DNA from: Bacillota bacterium | GTDB lineage: Bacteria > Bacillota > UBA4882 > UBA10575 | Assembly: GCA_012838955.1 (NCBI GenBank) | Contig: DUOH01000045.1 | Location: 1-64,000 of the forward strand | Reading direction: 5' to 3' | Length of the DNA stretch: 64,000 nt | In this document: piece after piece, positions 54,801-63,801 of the stretch | How positions within the stretch are numbered: the stretch's first letter is position 1 | How the letters are laid out: every line of letters starts with the position of its first letter | The notes under the pieces: generated by a model | Seen by the model: only the letters and a program-made list of their open reading frames with translations | Database searches by the model: none | What the model was told of the DNA's origin: nothing | Program-made: the position numbers and the translations under genes

Positions 54801-56167
54801 GGGATTTTTTTATTCGGCCGCACAAACTCTGAAAACTCGCCGACCACCCTTCCCCCTTCGATCCGCACGGCGCCAATCTCCAACAACTCTTCGGTCTGGG
54901 GATTAAAGCCGGTGGTCTCGATATCCACCACTACGATGGGCTGGTCGTAAAGCTCGCCGGCGGGTGGGTTGAGCACAATCGGCTTCCCGTCGTTAACCAA
55001 GTATCCTTCCATGCCATAGATGATTTTGATTCCGTACTTCTTACCGAGTTTGGCCGCATCGGGAAAAGCCTGCACCACTCCGTGGTCGGTGACGGCAATC
55101 GCCGGGTGCCCCCAGGCGGAAGCCAAGCGGATAGCGTCTTCCAGGTTAACCGTACTATCCATCGCCGACATCTTAGTGTGCAGATGCAGTTCAACCCGTT
55201 TCACCTCCGCCTCATCCGTCAACACAGGCGGGGTGGCCCTTTGAATGTGTTGGGCGATGAGCACCAGTTCTTTGGCGTAACTGTCATCTCTGACCTCGCC
55301 CTTGATCCGCAGATAATCGCCGACCGCAATGTCAACGAAGGAATCCTGCTGCTTCCTGGAGAAGACCTTTACGGTGATCGAGTCGGTCTGATCAGTCAGG
55401 TCAAAGATTAACATCTTTTTGCCGGACTTCAGGTCCCGGCTCTCCACGCGAAAGACTTTACCCTCGATGACCACACCGGTCTCTTCCTCCTGAATCTCTT
55501 TGAGGGCCCGGGGTTCCTCCTTGATTCTTTTACCGTATAAAACATCCGTGTTCTTCCGGCCACCAACAGGTTTTGCCGGGGGCGCCAATAATTCTTGCAC
55601 CCGTGCGGAAATCTCCTCCTGCGCCACAGCGTCGCTCTCCGGTAGCGACAACTCCTCTTCGGTCACCTCATACTGCAGCCGATACTCTACACCGGTTAGA
55701 TCCAGAAGAAACTTTCCTAACTTTCCTTCTTGTCTGCATAGGTACTCCTCAGCCAGAACGGTGGTTACCGGCAAGACCAAACACCCGTCAGCAGTTAAAA
55801 CAGGAGGACTGGACGCGAGCCAGCCGGAGATGCCTGGTAATTCCCTTCTTATTTCTTTCAAGATCACTTCCCAATCTTGTACCGGATGGTAATACCGGCG
55901 TGGAGACGGACCGGCCAACCTGATTTGGCAAGAAGCTTTCAATAAGTGACCGATGGCTGCTTCCAGTTCTGCGGTGATCTCCTCTGTCAACTCCGCCCGG
56001 GAGGCCAATAAAAGGTCGACCCTTTTTCCCCTGGTGTTGATGGCGATCCTCTCTATATCAAGGTCAGCTAAGACTTGTTTTGTCTGTAAAGAAAGGGAGA
56101 TCCGTTCCATCCCCCTTAACTGGTTTAACTTTTTTACCTCCGGTTCCAACAGATAGTCTTCTGCCAT
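51896..56167 (-). CDS. polC: DNA polymerase III alpha subunit, PolC type
   Basis: 1423 residues, full-length PolC. An N-terminal domain (1-220) is followed by an OB fold (about 230-315, EGKVFRVESRD), a PHP domain (from about 320, VELHLHTKMSAMDS) interrupted by a DEDD 3'-5' exonuclease (about 412-575; VVDIETTGF, AHNAHFDLGFL, HRATDDARTTW), then the polymerase core with a zinc-binding CANC...C..C segment (near 895) and PDIDLNFSGEYQ (near 950). It is the replicative polymerase with built-in proofreading, specific to Bacillota and a few relatives. Start ATG 56167 follows GGAGG. No other gene is coupled to it downstream. Confidence 0.98.
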   Translation of the reverse strand: MAEDYLLEPEVKKLNQLRGMERISLSLQTKQVLADLDIERIAINTRGKRVDLLLASRAELTEEITAELEAAIGHLLKASCQIRLAGPSPRRYYHPVQDWEVILKEIRRELPGISGWLASSPPVLTADGCLVLPVTTVLAEEYLCRQEGKLGKFLLDLTGVEYRLQYEVTEEELSLPESDAVAQEEISARVQELLAPPAKPVGGRKNTDVLYGKRIKEEPRALKEIQEEETGVVIEGKVFRVESRDLKSGKKMLIFDLTDQTDSITVKVFSRKQQDSFVDIAVGDYLRIKGEVRDDSYAKELVLIAQHIQRATPPVLTDEAEVKRVELHLHTKMSAMDSTVNLEDAIRLASAWGHPAIAVTDHGVVQAFPDAAKLGKKYGIKIIYGMEGYLVNDGKPIVLNPPAGELYDQPIVVVDIETTGFNPQTEELLEIGAVRIEGGRVVGEFSEFVRPNKKIPPRIIELTGITDAMVAGARGPGEILPEFMNFVDEAVFVAHNAHFDLGFLTKKIRTVMGEEYTPPVLDTLALSRALWPDLKSHRLNVVAKELGIKQENHHRATDDARTTWQILQKAFASCQEKAITKWAELNSLCACIKPEQLKTYHILLLVRNMTGLKNLYRLVSEAHLRYFHRHPRLPRTLLQKYREGLLLGTACESGELFQAILDGVEEEKLRKIAAFYDFLEIQPLGNNEFLLREGRATQEQLMEYNRRICRLGQDLQKPVIATGDVHFLRPEDEVFRRILMAGQGYDDADHQPPVFLRTTTEMLAEFSYLPDDLRRQVVIENPLALADAIEDIQPVPSAFYPPKIPGADQEIRKMSYKRAEELYGNPLPALVRERLEMELKSIIGHGYAVLYLIAHKLVKKSLDDGYLVGSRGSVGSSFVATMCDITEVNPLPAHYRCANCLYSEFKETGAYGSGYDLPAKDCPNCGQPLIKDGQDIPFATFMGFEGDKEPDIDLNFSGEYQPIVHKYTEELFGKGYVFRAGTITGLAEKTAFGFIRGFMEERGIRLRQAEINRLVQGCSGVRRSTGQHPGGLIVVPQDQEIYNFSPIQYPANDRNAEWVTTHFDYHAALEGHLVKLDILGHDDPTVIRMLHDLTGFDPKNVPMDDPETMAIFSSAAPLGISGEDLDYDLGTLGIPEFGTAFVRQMLQQTKPTTFSELLYISGLSHGTNVWLGNAEELIKEGKATLSQVISTRDNIMNDLIFRGVPPKTAFRIMEKVRKGRGLDEEDIKELQAHDIPQWYIDSCLKIKYLFPKAHAAAYVMMAFRIAYFKVHMPEAFYATYFTVRADEFDADLVLKGEEYIRNYLREIQAKGNEATAREKNICTILEVVLEAMLRGVKFLPVDLYESDARKFLITEHGLRPPLAALQGLGVSAARSLVQARQEQEFCSVEDLKTRARLSSAVIEVLKNHGCLTGLPECNQLTLF

Positions 56168-56182
56168 GATTACCTCCGTTAA

Positions 56183-56827
56183 TCAAGGATGTGGTGGTAG
56201 TTTAATATTAAGAGAGAGTAAAACTTCCCAGTACATCTTTAAGCGGGCGATTAATCCAGGAACGAAACCCAGCTTTTCTTCTTTCATCACCTGTGTTATG
56301 TCTTCCAGCTCAACCCGGGCCACTTTGATCCCGGTTTTCTTCGCGTAACGGCTGATGGTCAGATCAACTCCGTACCGGGAAATGTCCAGAACCGGTAGTT
56401 TCTGAAAGATGTCTCTCTTTATAACCCGCTGTCCGTTTAGAAACGGGGTCAACCGTTGTGAGAGATTGGTCAGCGCCCGGCCGGACTTGAAGATGCCGAT
56501 GGTCATCTCTGCCCGGCCCTGTTTAACCGGTTCCAGTAAAGACCTGATATGATCGGGACGTAGGCCGATTAAATCCGCGTCTAAGAGCATGATGTACGGG
56601 GCGTCCGTGGCCTTGACCCCGGCCATGACCGCTGCGCCCTTTCCTAAATTGGACGGCAAATCAATGACTTTGCACCCAAATCCCTTGGCCACCTCGGAGG
56701 TGCGATCCGAGGAACCGTCATTAACCACAATCACTTCAGTCAAATCCCGGCAGTCTTTGATGGCATTGAGCACTTGTGGCAGGTTTTTTTCTTCATTAAA
56801 GGCCGGAATAACCGTGGCTACCCTCAT
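56183..56827 (-). CDS. Family 2 glycosyltransferase
   Basis: 214 residues: a GT-A fold with ATVIPAFNEEKNLPQVL at the N-terminus, VVNDGSSDRT (34-43), NLGKGAAVMAG and the metal-binding DADL (in MLLDADLIG). The C-terminal part (RYGVDLTISRYAKKTGIKV) resembles enzymes that load a sugar onto a lipid carrier. No membrane helix is seen. Its ATG overlaps the ispG stop by one base (TAATG), tying it to isoprenoid synthesis; a polyprenyl-phosphate acceptor is plausible but inferred. Confidence 0.85.
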   Translation of the reverse strand: MRVATVIPAFNEEKNLPQVLNAIKDCRDLTEVIVVNDGSSDRTSEVAKGFGCKVIDLPSNLGKGAAVMAGVKATDAPYIMLLDADLIGLRPDHIRSLLEPVKQGRAEMTIGIFKSGRALTNLSQRLTPFLNGQRVIKRDIFQKLPVLDISRYGVDLTISRYAKKTGIKVARVELEDITQVMKEEKLGFVPGLIARLKMYWEVLLSLNIKLPPHP

Positions 56828-57909
56828 TAAGATCCCTCCGCTTCTTCTCTCTTCTCTGCAGTCAGTTTTTGCAATTCAGAGAAGAAAGCCGGGAGCAACT
56901 CCCCCTCGTCTACGCGGCGCAGGACTTTTCCATGTCGAAAGATAATACCTTGTCCCTTACCGCCGGCCAGTCCCAGATCGGCCCGGGAGGCTTCCCCCGG
57001 GCCGTTGACTACACAGCCCATTACTGCCAGATGTAACGGATCCGGGAGGTCTTTCACTTCCTCCTCTACAGCCTGGGCAATCTTGGCTAGATCGATTTGA
57101 CACCGTCCGCAAGTCGGACAGGAGATCAAGACCGGTCCGCGTTGCCGGAGCCGCAGCGCTTTTAAGATCTCATACGCGGCCGTAACCTCTACCGTCGGAT
57201 CTCCGGTCAGAGAAACCCGGATGGTGTCACCAATCCCTTCGCTTAACAGGATTCCTAGACCAACAGCGGATCTGATCACTCCGCTACTGCCTGTCCCCGC
57301 CTCGGTGATCCCCAGATGTTGCGGAAAATCCCACCGGGAAGCAAAAAGGCGGCAGGCTTCCACAGTCTCCAGCACATCGGAGGATTTCAGGGAGACGATA
57401 ATATTCTCAAAATCCTCAGCCAATAAAATACGGAGTTGTTCTTCCACACTGAGCAGCATGGCTTGAGGGATATCCCCTTCAGCGGCGGATAAAGCCTCCG
57501 GCGACAGGGAACCGGCGTTGGCGCCGATCCGGATTGCGGCTTGATGGTCTTTAGCTGCGCGCACAATGGCTCTGACCTTTTCCGCGGAACCGATATTCCC
57601 CGGGTTGATTCGCAATTTGGCCACACCAGACTCCAAGGCCGCCAAGGCTAAGCGATAATCAAAATGAATGTCGGCGATGACCGGGAGCGGAGACTCGGCG
57701 ATGATTCCCTTCAACGCCCTGGCCGCCACCATATCGGGAACAGCGACCCTCACCAATTCACACCCTTTAGCCTTCAAGGCCTGGATCTGTTGGAGTGTAG
57801 CCCGGATGTTTCTGGTATCCGTATTGGTCATGGATTGGACGGCAATCGGCGCGCCGCCGCCAATCGGCGTCTCCCCCACCATTATTCTTCTGGTTCTTTT
57901 TACTTTCAT
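56827..57909 (-). CDS. ispG: 4-hydroxy-3-methylbut-2-enyl-diphosphate synthase
   Basis: 360 residues. The TIM-barrel half starts RRIMVGETPIGGGAPIAVQS and the C-terminal half carries the [4Fe-4S] ligands in SCPTCGRC (two cysteines) and MGCVVNGPGE (third Cys and catalytic Glu). It converts MEcPP to HMBPP in the MEP pathway, using reduced ferredoxin or flavodoxin. With dxr, uppS and cdsA it forms an isoprenoid/lipid-carrier gene set. Confidence 0.96.
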   Translation of the reverse strand: MKVKRTRRIMVGETPIGGGAPIAVQSMTNTDTRNIRATLQQIQALKAKGCELVRVAVPDMVAARALKGIIAESPLPVIADIHFDYRLALAALESGVAKLRINPGNIGSAEKVRAIVRAAKDHQAAIRIGANAGSLSPEALSAAEGDIPQAMLLSVEEQLRILLAEDFENIIVSLKSSDVLETVEACRLFASRWDFPQHLGITEAGTGSSGVIRSAVGLGILLSEGIGDTIRVSLTGDPTVEVTAAYEILKALRLRQRGPVLISCPTCGRCQIDLAKIAQAVEEEVKDLPDPLHLAVMGCVVNGPGEASRADLGLAGGKGQGIIFRHGKVLRRVDEGELLPAFFSELQKLTAEKREEAEGS

Positions 57910-57961
57910 CGGTCCTAACTCCTAACCTCGATTCCAGTTGTCATAGTAAATAGGTACACGT

Positions 57962-58489
57962 CTATTCTCTGACCCTTGCCCGCCTATAGCCGGGTTTCTC
58001 CTGGCGCTGTAGGCATTGGTCACAAAGGCCTTTGTTCTTTCTAGTCTGCGCTGGAGCTTCTTTTCCACAGGCCAGACAAAAGTCACCAATTTGCGTGGCG
58101 CACCTGCGGCAGAGGCCGGTCTTGGAGACATATTCCCGGTCCGGCTGTCGACAGATCCGGCAGACGCAGGCCAGGCAATATCCGTTATAAGCTCTTACCT
58201 CAGCCGGGGCTAACCGGCCGCAGGATTTACAAGTCCAGACTCCATCCTTCTTCTTTTCCAGATCCTTAACGCAAAATTCACATAAATTATAAGCCTTTAA
58301 AATTCTCGCCGTTTGAACCGTATTTCCACAACGCGCACAATATCTTTTCCCCAGGCGGCCTCGGCTTTTCCCTTCTTTATTCGGGTCCAGCCAAGGCCTT
58401 TTAATTCTGGTTCCGGACACTTCAGCCACCACCCGTCTTAACTTATCCGGCATAGTTGACAAACTATTCCGCCTTCGCCGCGTCCACAT
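57962..58489 (-). CDS. CxxC-rich multi-zinc-ribbon protein of unknown function
   Basis: 175 residues with about nine CxxC pairs between 51 and 163 (CARCGN, CEFCVK, CKSCGR, CLACVCRICRQP, CRRC, CLACGK, CDQC), so a string of zinc knuckles. The rest is very basic (RRRRN, ARILKAY, RKNKGLC), suggesting nucleic-acid binding. I recognise no named family. Neither ATG 58489 nor ATG 58453 (MPDKLRRVV) has a clear ribosome site. It sits 25 bp after rseP and before ispG, a place where this operon normally has no extra gene. Confidence 0.65.
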   Translation of the reverse strand: MWTRRRRNSLSTMPDKLRRVVAEVSGTRIKRPWLDPNKEGKSRGRLGKRYCARCGNTVQTARILKAYNLCEFCVKDLEKKKDGVWTCKSCGRLAPAEVRAYNGYCLACVCRICRQPDREYVSKTGLCRRCATQIGDFCLACGKEAPAQTRKNKGLCDQCLQRQEKPGYRRARVRE

Positions 58490-58514
58490 GCGTTCTGAGG
58501 CACGGTACGCTACA

Positions 58515-59585
58515 TTAAGGTAAGCCTCTTCTAATCATACTGACCAAATCGGAATAAGTCAAAACCACAAACAAGGTTAAAAGCACCGCCAAGCCGATCA
58601 TTTGCGCTATGCCCTTCTGTTCTGCGGTGAATTCTTTTTTTCTGAGGCGCTCCAAGATAAAGATAGTAATCCACCCTCCGTCCAAGAGGGGTAAAGGAAC
58701 GGGCAGCAGGTTAAAGAGGCCAAAGAAGAGGTTAATCCCGGCGATCATGGAAAAAAACAGATAAAAACCGGACTTCAGAGCCTGATCAAAAAAGGCGAAG
58801 AGACCGAGGGTACCGGCGACCCCGGCTCTTTCCTTGCCAATAAGCATGTGATATAAACTGACCGGGATCCCTACCAGACCACTTCCAGTCGTTAAAAAGC
58901 CGTACTTCACCGCCTCTGTCCAAGGCAACCTCCGGAGGGTATAGGCGGGCAGGAGTCCGATCCGGCCCGCCTTCAAGGCAGGATCGTAAAAGGGTTTGAC
59001 TTCTCTGGTAAAAAGGACCCCGTTTCTTTCAATCTTTAAGGTCAGTGTCTGCCGAGGGGAATTATGGATCACTTGGGTCAGCTGCTCCCAGGAGTCAACG
59101 GGCGCCCCGTTAAGCTCCACAATGCGATCCCCGGGCGACAGTCCCGCCTCATAAGCGGGAGACTTGGGCTCGACCACACCAATCACCGGTTCGGACTTGA
59201 AATGATGGGGAATACCAATCAACGCCGCAACCAGAATATATATAACCAAGGCGAGGAGGAGATTGTTCACGGGACCGGCCAAGATTACCAGTATTCTCCG
59301 GAGCAAAGGCAATTCCCAGAAGAAACGCTCCCCGGGCTGCTTTGGGGGTTCGCCTTCCAAAGCCATGTCCATTCCGGCGATCTTGACAAACCCGCCCAAA
59401 GGAAGCGCGCGTAAGGAGTATTGCACTCCTTTTCTCTCCATCTTCCCGATTACAGGCCCAAATCCCACGGAAAACTCGTGCACGGTCACGCCAAAACGTC
59501 TGGCCGCTAAAAAATGGCCGAATTCATGAGTGACCACTATGATACCGAGTACTAGGATGAAGAGGGGTACTAAAAGGATGTTCAT
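58515..59585 (-). CDS. rseP: Site-2 intramembrane metalloprotease
   Basis: 356 residues. Zinc motif HEFGH (20-24) lies in the first membrane helix, a PDZ domain occupies about 125-190 (EAGLSPGDRIVELNGAPV), and the second active-site motif LLPVPLPLLDGG is near 295 with the metal-binding Asp. It cuts membrane-bound anti-sigma factors and signal-peptide remnants. In this window the zinc anti-sigma factor at 43.2 kb is a candidate substrate (inference). Between dxr and ispG, as in most Firmicutes. Confidence 0.96.
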   Translation of the reverse strand: MNILLVPLFILVLGIIVVTHEFGHFLAARRFGVTVHEFSVGFGPVIGKMERKGVQYSLRALPLGGFVKIAGMDMALEGEPPKQPGERFFWELPLLRRILVILAGPVNNLLLALVIYILVAALIGIPHHFKSEPVIGVVEPKSPAYEAGLSPGDRIVELNGAPVDSWEQLTQVIHNSPRQTLTLKIERNGVLFTREVKPFYDPALKAGRIGLLPAYTLRRLPWTEAVKYGFLTTGSGLVGIPVSLYHMLIGKERAGVAGTLGLFAFFDQALKSGFYLFFSMIAGINLFFGLFNLLPVPLPLLDGGWITIFILERLRKKEFTAEQKGIAQMIGLAVLLTLFVVLTYSDLVSMIRRGLP

Positions 59586-59606
59586 ACGCTTCTCTTTCCT
59601 CCATGG

Positions 59607-60776
59607 TTATTTCAGTACTTTCCTGACACAGCTCTTTACTGCGGACCGCGCCCACTGATCAATGGCGATAATCGCTTCCAAGTCGGGCGCTTGATCAAGG
59701 CCTTGTTTATCATGTTCCCCCATGACCACCTCAACAATGCGCCAAATATCCGTAAAGCCAATCCGGCGCCCCAAAAACAAGCGGACCGCTTCCTCATTGG
59801 CGGCGTTCAACACCGTTGGCATACTTCCACCGGTTCTTCCGGCGGCGTAAGCCAGTTGCAGGCTGAGAAAGCGCTGAGGATCCGGTGGATAAAAACCGAT
59901 CTCACCCACGGAAGTCAAATCTAAACGGGAGAAGGTATTCACCCGCCGCTCCGGATAGGTCAGGGCAAACTGAATAGGCAGTCTCATATCGGCCGGACCC
60001 AATTGAGCCAGAATCGAACCGTCCACCAGTTCGACTAAGGAGTGTACGACACTTTGGGGGTGAATTACCACCTCAATCCGGTCGTAATCCAGACCAAAAA
60101 GCCAATGAGCCTCGATCACCTCTAACCCCTTATTCATCAGGGTGGCTGAATCGATGGTGATCTTTTCCCCCATCCGCCAGGTGGGGTGCGCCAAGGCGGC
60201 TTCAGGAGTTACTTTCTCCATCTCCGCTAAGGAACTTCGGAGGAAAGGTCCGCCGGAGGCAGTCAAAATAATCTTCTTCAGTGCCGTTGGATCCTGCCCC
60301 ATCAAGCTTTGAAAGACGGCGCTGTGTTCGCTGTCCACAGGTAAGAGCGGACTGTTTCTCTTGTTTGCCTCCGCCATGATCAAATGGCCGCCCGCCACCA
60401 AGGTCTCCTTATTCGCCAAGGCCACCTGCTTTCCGGCTTGGAGCGCAGCATAAGTCGGAACCAGACCGGCCACACCCACCACTGCCGAGACTATCAGATC
60501 CACTTCGGGGGCGGTGGCGATCTCAACTAAACCTTGCTCCCCGCTGAGCACCCTCCCCGGCCACCCGGAAAGCCTACGCCGGAGGAGAGGCAATTTCGAC
60601 TGATCACTAATCGCAACCACCTGCGGATGATACTTGTCCACTTGCTCAGCAAGGAGATCTACATTACCATGGGCGGAAAGAGCAAAAACCCCGACCTCAC
60701 CTTGGAGTTGATCCACGACTTCCAGGGTTTGGCGGCCAATTGATCCGGTAGCGCCCAGGACAGCGATTTTTTTCAT
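59607..60776 (-). CDS. dxr: 1-deoxy-D-xylulose 5-phosphate reductoisomerase
   Basis: 389 residues. The NADPH site is AVLGATGSIGRQTLEVV (5-21). The metal and substrate site includes LLPVDSEHSAVFQ, ILTASGGPF and MNKGLEVIEAHWLF. It makes MEP from DXP, the committed MEP-pathway step. It lies 21 bp upstream of rseP on the same transcript. Confidence 0.97.
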   Translation of the reverse strand: MKKIAVLGATGSIGRQTLEVVDQLQGEVGVFALSAHGNVDLLAEQVDKYHPQVVAISDQSKLPLLRRRLSGWPGRVLSGEQGLVEIATAPEVDLIVSAVVGVAGLVPTYAALQAGKQVALANKETLVAGGHLIMAEANKRNSPLLPVDSEHSAVFQSLMGQDPTALKKIILTASGGPFLRSSLAEMEKVTPEAALAHPTWRMGEKITIDSATLMNKGLEVIEAHWLFGLDYDRIEVVIHPQSVVHSLVELVDGSILAQLGPADMRLPIQFALTYPERRVNTFSRLDLTSVGEIGFYPPDPQRFLSLQLAYAAGRTGGSMPTVLNAANEEAVRLFLGRRIGFTDIWRIVEVVMGEHDKQGLDQAPDLEAIIAIDQWARSAVKSCVRKVLK

Positions 60777-60916
60777 AATATATCACCTTCGATTTATGGA
60801 AATGGCAAATGCTGGCCTCAGACGGAGGTGAGCGTATGAACGCATGGGAAGAAATAATTCATCTAACACCGGTGATCCATCTCTCCTGCCCGCGCCAGAC
60901 GAAGCGGACGCAGAGA

Positions 60917-61960
60917 CTAGGTAGCATCCTTCTCCAGTAAAGGTAGGATCCCATGATAAAACGAACGCATGAGCAGAAAGAGCAAAGGTCCGGTGAAAAA
61001 ACCATATATCCCAAAGAATTTGAGTCCAAGGTAAACAGAGAAGAGGGCAGCCAACGGAGGTAGCCCCAGGTTTTGCCGGATGAGTCTGACCTCGATCAAT
61101 TCGCGCACGCCCAAAATAAACAGGAGGGCAACGGTTAAAAGTATTCCGGCGCCCACTTCACCATGGAGCAACTTCCAACCGGCCCACGGTAGAAAAAAAG
61201 CCGCTGGCCCGATCATGGGTAGAAAATCCAAAAGGCCTACACCGATGCTGATCAGGCCTGCCCGGGGAAACCCGCAGATCCCCAGAAAAAAGCAGCTCAA
61301 TAAGGCAGTAATCAAGGCCAACAAAAATTGGGCCTTTAAAAAGCGTAAGGTGGACACGATAATTTCCTGATGCAGTCTGACAGTAGGTTGCCGCCAGTCT
61401 TCCGGGAAGAAAGAGAGTAAAAAAAGAAGGATCTTTTCCTTGTCGCGACTGAGAAAATAAGCGGCCACCCCGCTGAGAAAGAGATTGAAGACAAAGGCGG
61501 GGAAGGCCTTTAACAGGTTTAAAACTTCCTGCAAAGCCCTGCTAGCGCCAGTTAAAACACTCTCCGACCGCACAGCCAGGTCCGGCCATAATTCATCCGG
61601 AACCCGCAGCCATTCTTTGGTCCGGGAAAGGAACTTCTCCCCCGCACTGCACAAGAGGATTAGTTTCTCCGGAAGGTCCGCTAATAAACCCTTGAGCTCA
61701 AGATATACCCAGGAAAAAATTAAAGTCAGGGCCAGACTGATCAGGATCAAGGCCATTAGGAGCAGGGCGGAGACTGAGAACCATCTGGGAAGGTTCAGCC
61801 TTTTTTCCATATAAGCGACTGGTTCCTCAATTAAGTAAGTGATTAATAATCCCAGCAGCAACGGAGCAAATAAAGAAGATAAATACTTAATCCCCGCCAG
61901 GAGGAGGAGAAAGAAAAGGAAAAAAATGGTGATCGACCGAAGACCCTGAGGCAGACTCAC
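60917..61960 (-). CDS. AI-2E family transporter, YtvI-like sporulation membrane protein
   Basis: 347 residues with about seven or eight membrane helices and the family features LLLGLLITYLIEEPVAYMEK near 35 and the C-terminal GLLDFLPMIGPAAFFLPWA and LGLKFFGIYGFFTGPLLFLL. The family includes transporters and the sporulation protein YtvI; length and the lack of other motifs fit YtvI best, but the assignment within the family is tentative. It is inserted between cdsA and dxr, which are more often adjacent. Confidence 0.8.
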   Translation of the reverse strand: MSLPQGLRSITIFFLFFLLLLAGIKYLSSLFAPLLLGLLITYLIEEPVAYMEKRLNLPRWFSVSALLLMALILISLALTLIFSWVYLELKGLLADLPEKLILLCSAGEKFLSRTKEWLRVPDELWPDLAVRSESVLTGASRALQEVLNLLKAFPAFVFNLFLSGVAAYFLSRDKEKILLFLLSFFPEDWRQPTVRLHQEIIVSTLRFLKAQFLLALITALLSCFFLGICGFPRAGLISIGVGLLDFLPMIGPAAFFLPWAGWKLLHGEVGAGILLTVALLFILGVRELIEVRLIRQNLGLPPLAALFSVYLGLKFFGIYGFFTGPLLFLLMRSFYHGILPLLEKDAT

Positions 61961-62141
61961 CTAAACCACCCCGGTACTCTCTTTCCGCTTTATACTACCG
62001 ATCAGGACCACCCCCATCTGAAAGGCCTTTACTTATTAGCACAGTCGCTAACATGGGGGCGCTGTCCAATAAATAGACTATTTACTAGCTGCACAACTAT
62101 TTAATAGCCGTAATCCTCTATTCTATTAGTAATAACCGTGA
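61961..62141. other. Short gap between cdsA and the YtvI-like gene
   Basis: About 180 bp, AT-rich near cdsA (CTATTTACTAG, CTATTTAATAG words). I see no gene, convincing terminator or promoter. Confidence 0.4.
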
Positions 62142-62960
62142 TTATCTAATCGCGCTTAATAAACAAACGAAGGAATAAACCAAAGGCAAATTCAGCATCG
62201 CGCTGTCAAAACGGTCAAGGACACCTCCATGTCCAGGCAGGATCCAGCCGGAATCCTTTACCCCCGCTCCCCTCTTCAGAAGCGACTCGAAGAGATCACC
62301 GATCTGCCCTACAATCCCAATCAAGGGACTTAACGCCAATATGCTCCAGGGAAGCCGAAAGGCAAGGCCAAAACCGATGCCAGCCAGCGCGCCGACGAGC
62401 AACCCGCCGACGGAGCCTTCCACTGTCTTATGGGGACTGATCTTCGGCGCCAATGGAGTCTTCCCTAGAAAAGAGCCGATAAAATAAGCACCCGTGTCAT
62501 TCCCCCAAATGGTGATGAAGATAAATAATAAAACTTGCCAACCAAAGGGGGTAGAGATACCTCTTATTAAAATGATATATGTAAGCAGAACCCCCGGATA
62601 GACCAGACCAAACAGATTTGCGGCAACCGAAGGCAAAAAAACCTCCAGGCCTTGGTCTTGATCTCTGAACAAAAAAGTACCGATCAAAATGAAGAAGAGA
62701 ACGAAACCGGTATATTCAACTACGGCAAACCTGTGATTGAAACGTACTGAGCATACCTGGATAAAAAAATAAAGCAGGCTTGCGCAGAGCAGCAAAGGAA
62801 AATTGGTTTTAATCCCCGCGGATCCGGCTAGCCGGTGATACTCCCATACTCCTACGGCCAGAAGCAGCCCGGTGACTACTTCCAAAAAAATCCCGCCCGT
62901 CACGATCGCATAGACAAAAGCCAACCCGCCTAGGACCCCCGTAATAATCCTCGTCTTCAT
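62142..62960 (-). CDS. cdsA: Phosphatidate cytidylyltransferase
   Basis: 272 residues, about seven or eight membrane helices. The family signature is in the last third: SPHKTVEGSVGGLLVGAL, GDLFESLLKRGAGVKDSG and PGHGGVLDRFDS. It makes CDP-diacylglycerol, the precursor of acidic phospholipids. It follows uppS by 16 bp. Confidence 0.96.
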   Translation of the reverse strand: MKTRIITGVLGGLAFVYAIVTGGIFLEVVTGLLLAVGVWEYHRLAGSAGIKTNFPLLLCASLLYFFIQVCSVRFNHRFAVVEYTGFVLFFILIGTFLFRDQDQGLEVFLPSVAANLFGLVYPGVLLTYIILIRGISTPFGWQVLLFIFITIWGNDTGAYFIGSFLGKTPLAPKISPHKTVEGSVGGLLVGALAGIGFGLAFRLPWSILALSPLIGIVGQIGDLFESLLKRGAGVKDSGWILPGHGGVLDRFDSAMLNLPLVYSFVCLLSAIR

Positions 62961-62976
62961 TCTGCTGTTCCTCCTC

Positions 62977-63798
62977 TTATGTCACCGTACCGAACCTTCT
63001 GTTTCTGCTCTGATACTCATAAATTGCCTGATGAAACTCGGCGACCCCAAACTCCGGCCAGAGAGGACGGACAAAAACAAACTCCGCGTAAGCCGCTTGC
63101 CACAACAAAAAATTGCTTAACCTTTCTTCGCCACTGGTTCTAATGATTAATTCCGGATCAGGCTGCCCGGCGGTATAAAGATAAGACGCGAATAATTCCT
63201 CATCAATGTCGGACTCTTTAACCTCTCCTTCGATGGCCTTACGTACCAAGCTGCGCACGACGGAGAGGATCTCTCTTCTGCTCCCGTAGTTAATCGCGAT
63301 ATTCAAATTCAAACCGTAATTATTCTCGGTTTGTTTCTCCAGCTTAGTAAAGAGCTTAACCAGATCCGGATCAAGCTTGTCCTTTTCCCCGATAAAACGA
63401 ACTCTAACCCTCTGCTTGTGCATTTCGTCCACTTCCGTCTTTAAGGTCTCCCGGAAAAGGTTCATTAAAAATGAGACTTCTTCCTCAGGCCTTTTCCAAT
63501 TCTCTGTGGAGAATGCGTAGAGGGTTAGATTTTCTATCCCAAGGTTGACACATTCTGTTACAATTTCGCGAACCCGGGCTAGCCCTTCCCGGTGACCTGC
63601 TGTGCGCGGTAGTCCACGGTTAGTAGCCCACCGTCCGTTTCCATCCATAATCACTCCGATATGCCGGGGTAGTCTGGATAAATCCAAAGACTCTTTCCCC
63701 ACTGTCCCGTCAATATCGGGGCCGGATACGCTCCGTTCTGCTCCCGGCCTAGGTACTCTGGAAAAAAGATCCGCCCAGAACTGCGAGAATAATCCCAA
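62977..63798 (-). CDS. uppS: Undecaprenyl diphosphate synthase (isoprenyl transferase)
   Basis: 273 residues. HIGVIMDGNGRWATNRGLPR (46-65) holds the catalytic Asp52, with AFSTENWKRP and the C-terminal RTSGEERLSNFLLWQAAYAE. It builds the lipid carrier for cell-wall glycans. The N-terminal extension of about 45 residues before the conserved block is longer than usual and of unknown role. It starts 3 bp after frr. Confidence 0.96.
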   Translation of the reverse strand: MGLFSQFWADLFSRVPRPGAERSVSGPDIDGTVGKESLDLSRLPRHIGVIMDGNGRWATNRGLPRTAGHREGLARVREIVTECVNLGIENLTLYAFSTENWKRPEEEVSFLMNLFRETLKTEVDEMHKQRVRVRFIGEKDKLDPDLVKLFTKLEKQTENNYGLNLNIAINYGSRREILSVVRSLVRKAIEGEVKESDIDEELFASYLYTAGQPDPELIIRTSGEERLSNFLLWQAAYAEFVFVRPLWPEFGVAEFHQAIYEYQSRNRRFGTVT

Positions 63799-63801
63799 CG
63801 A

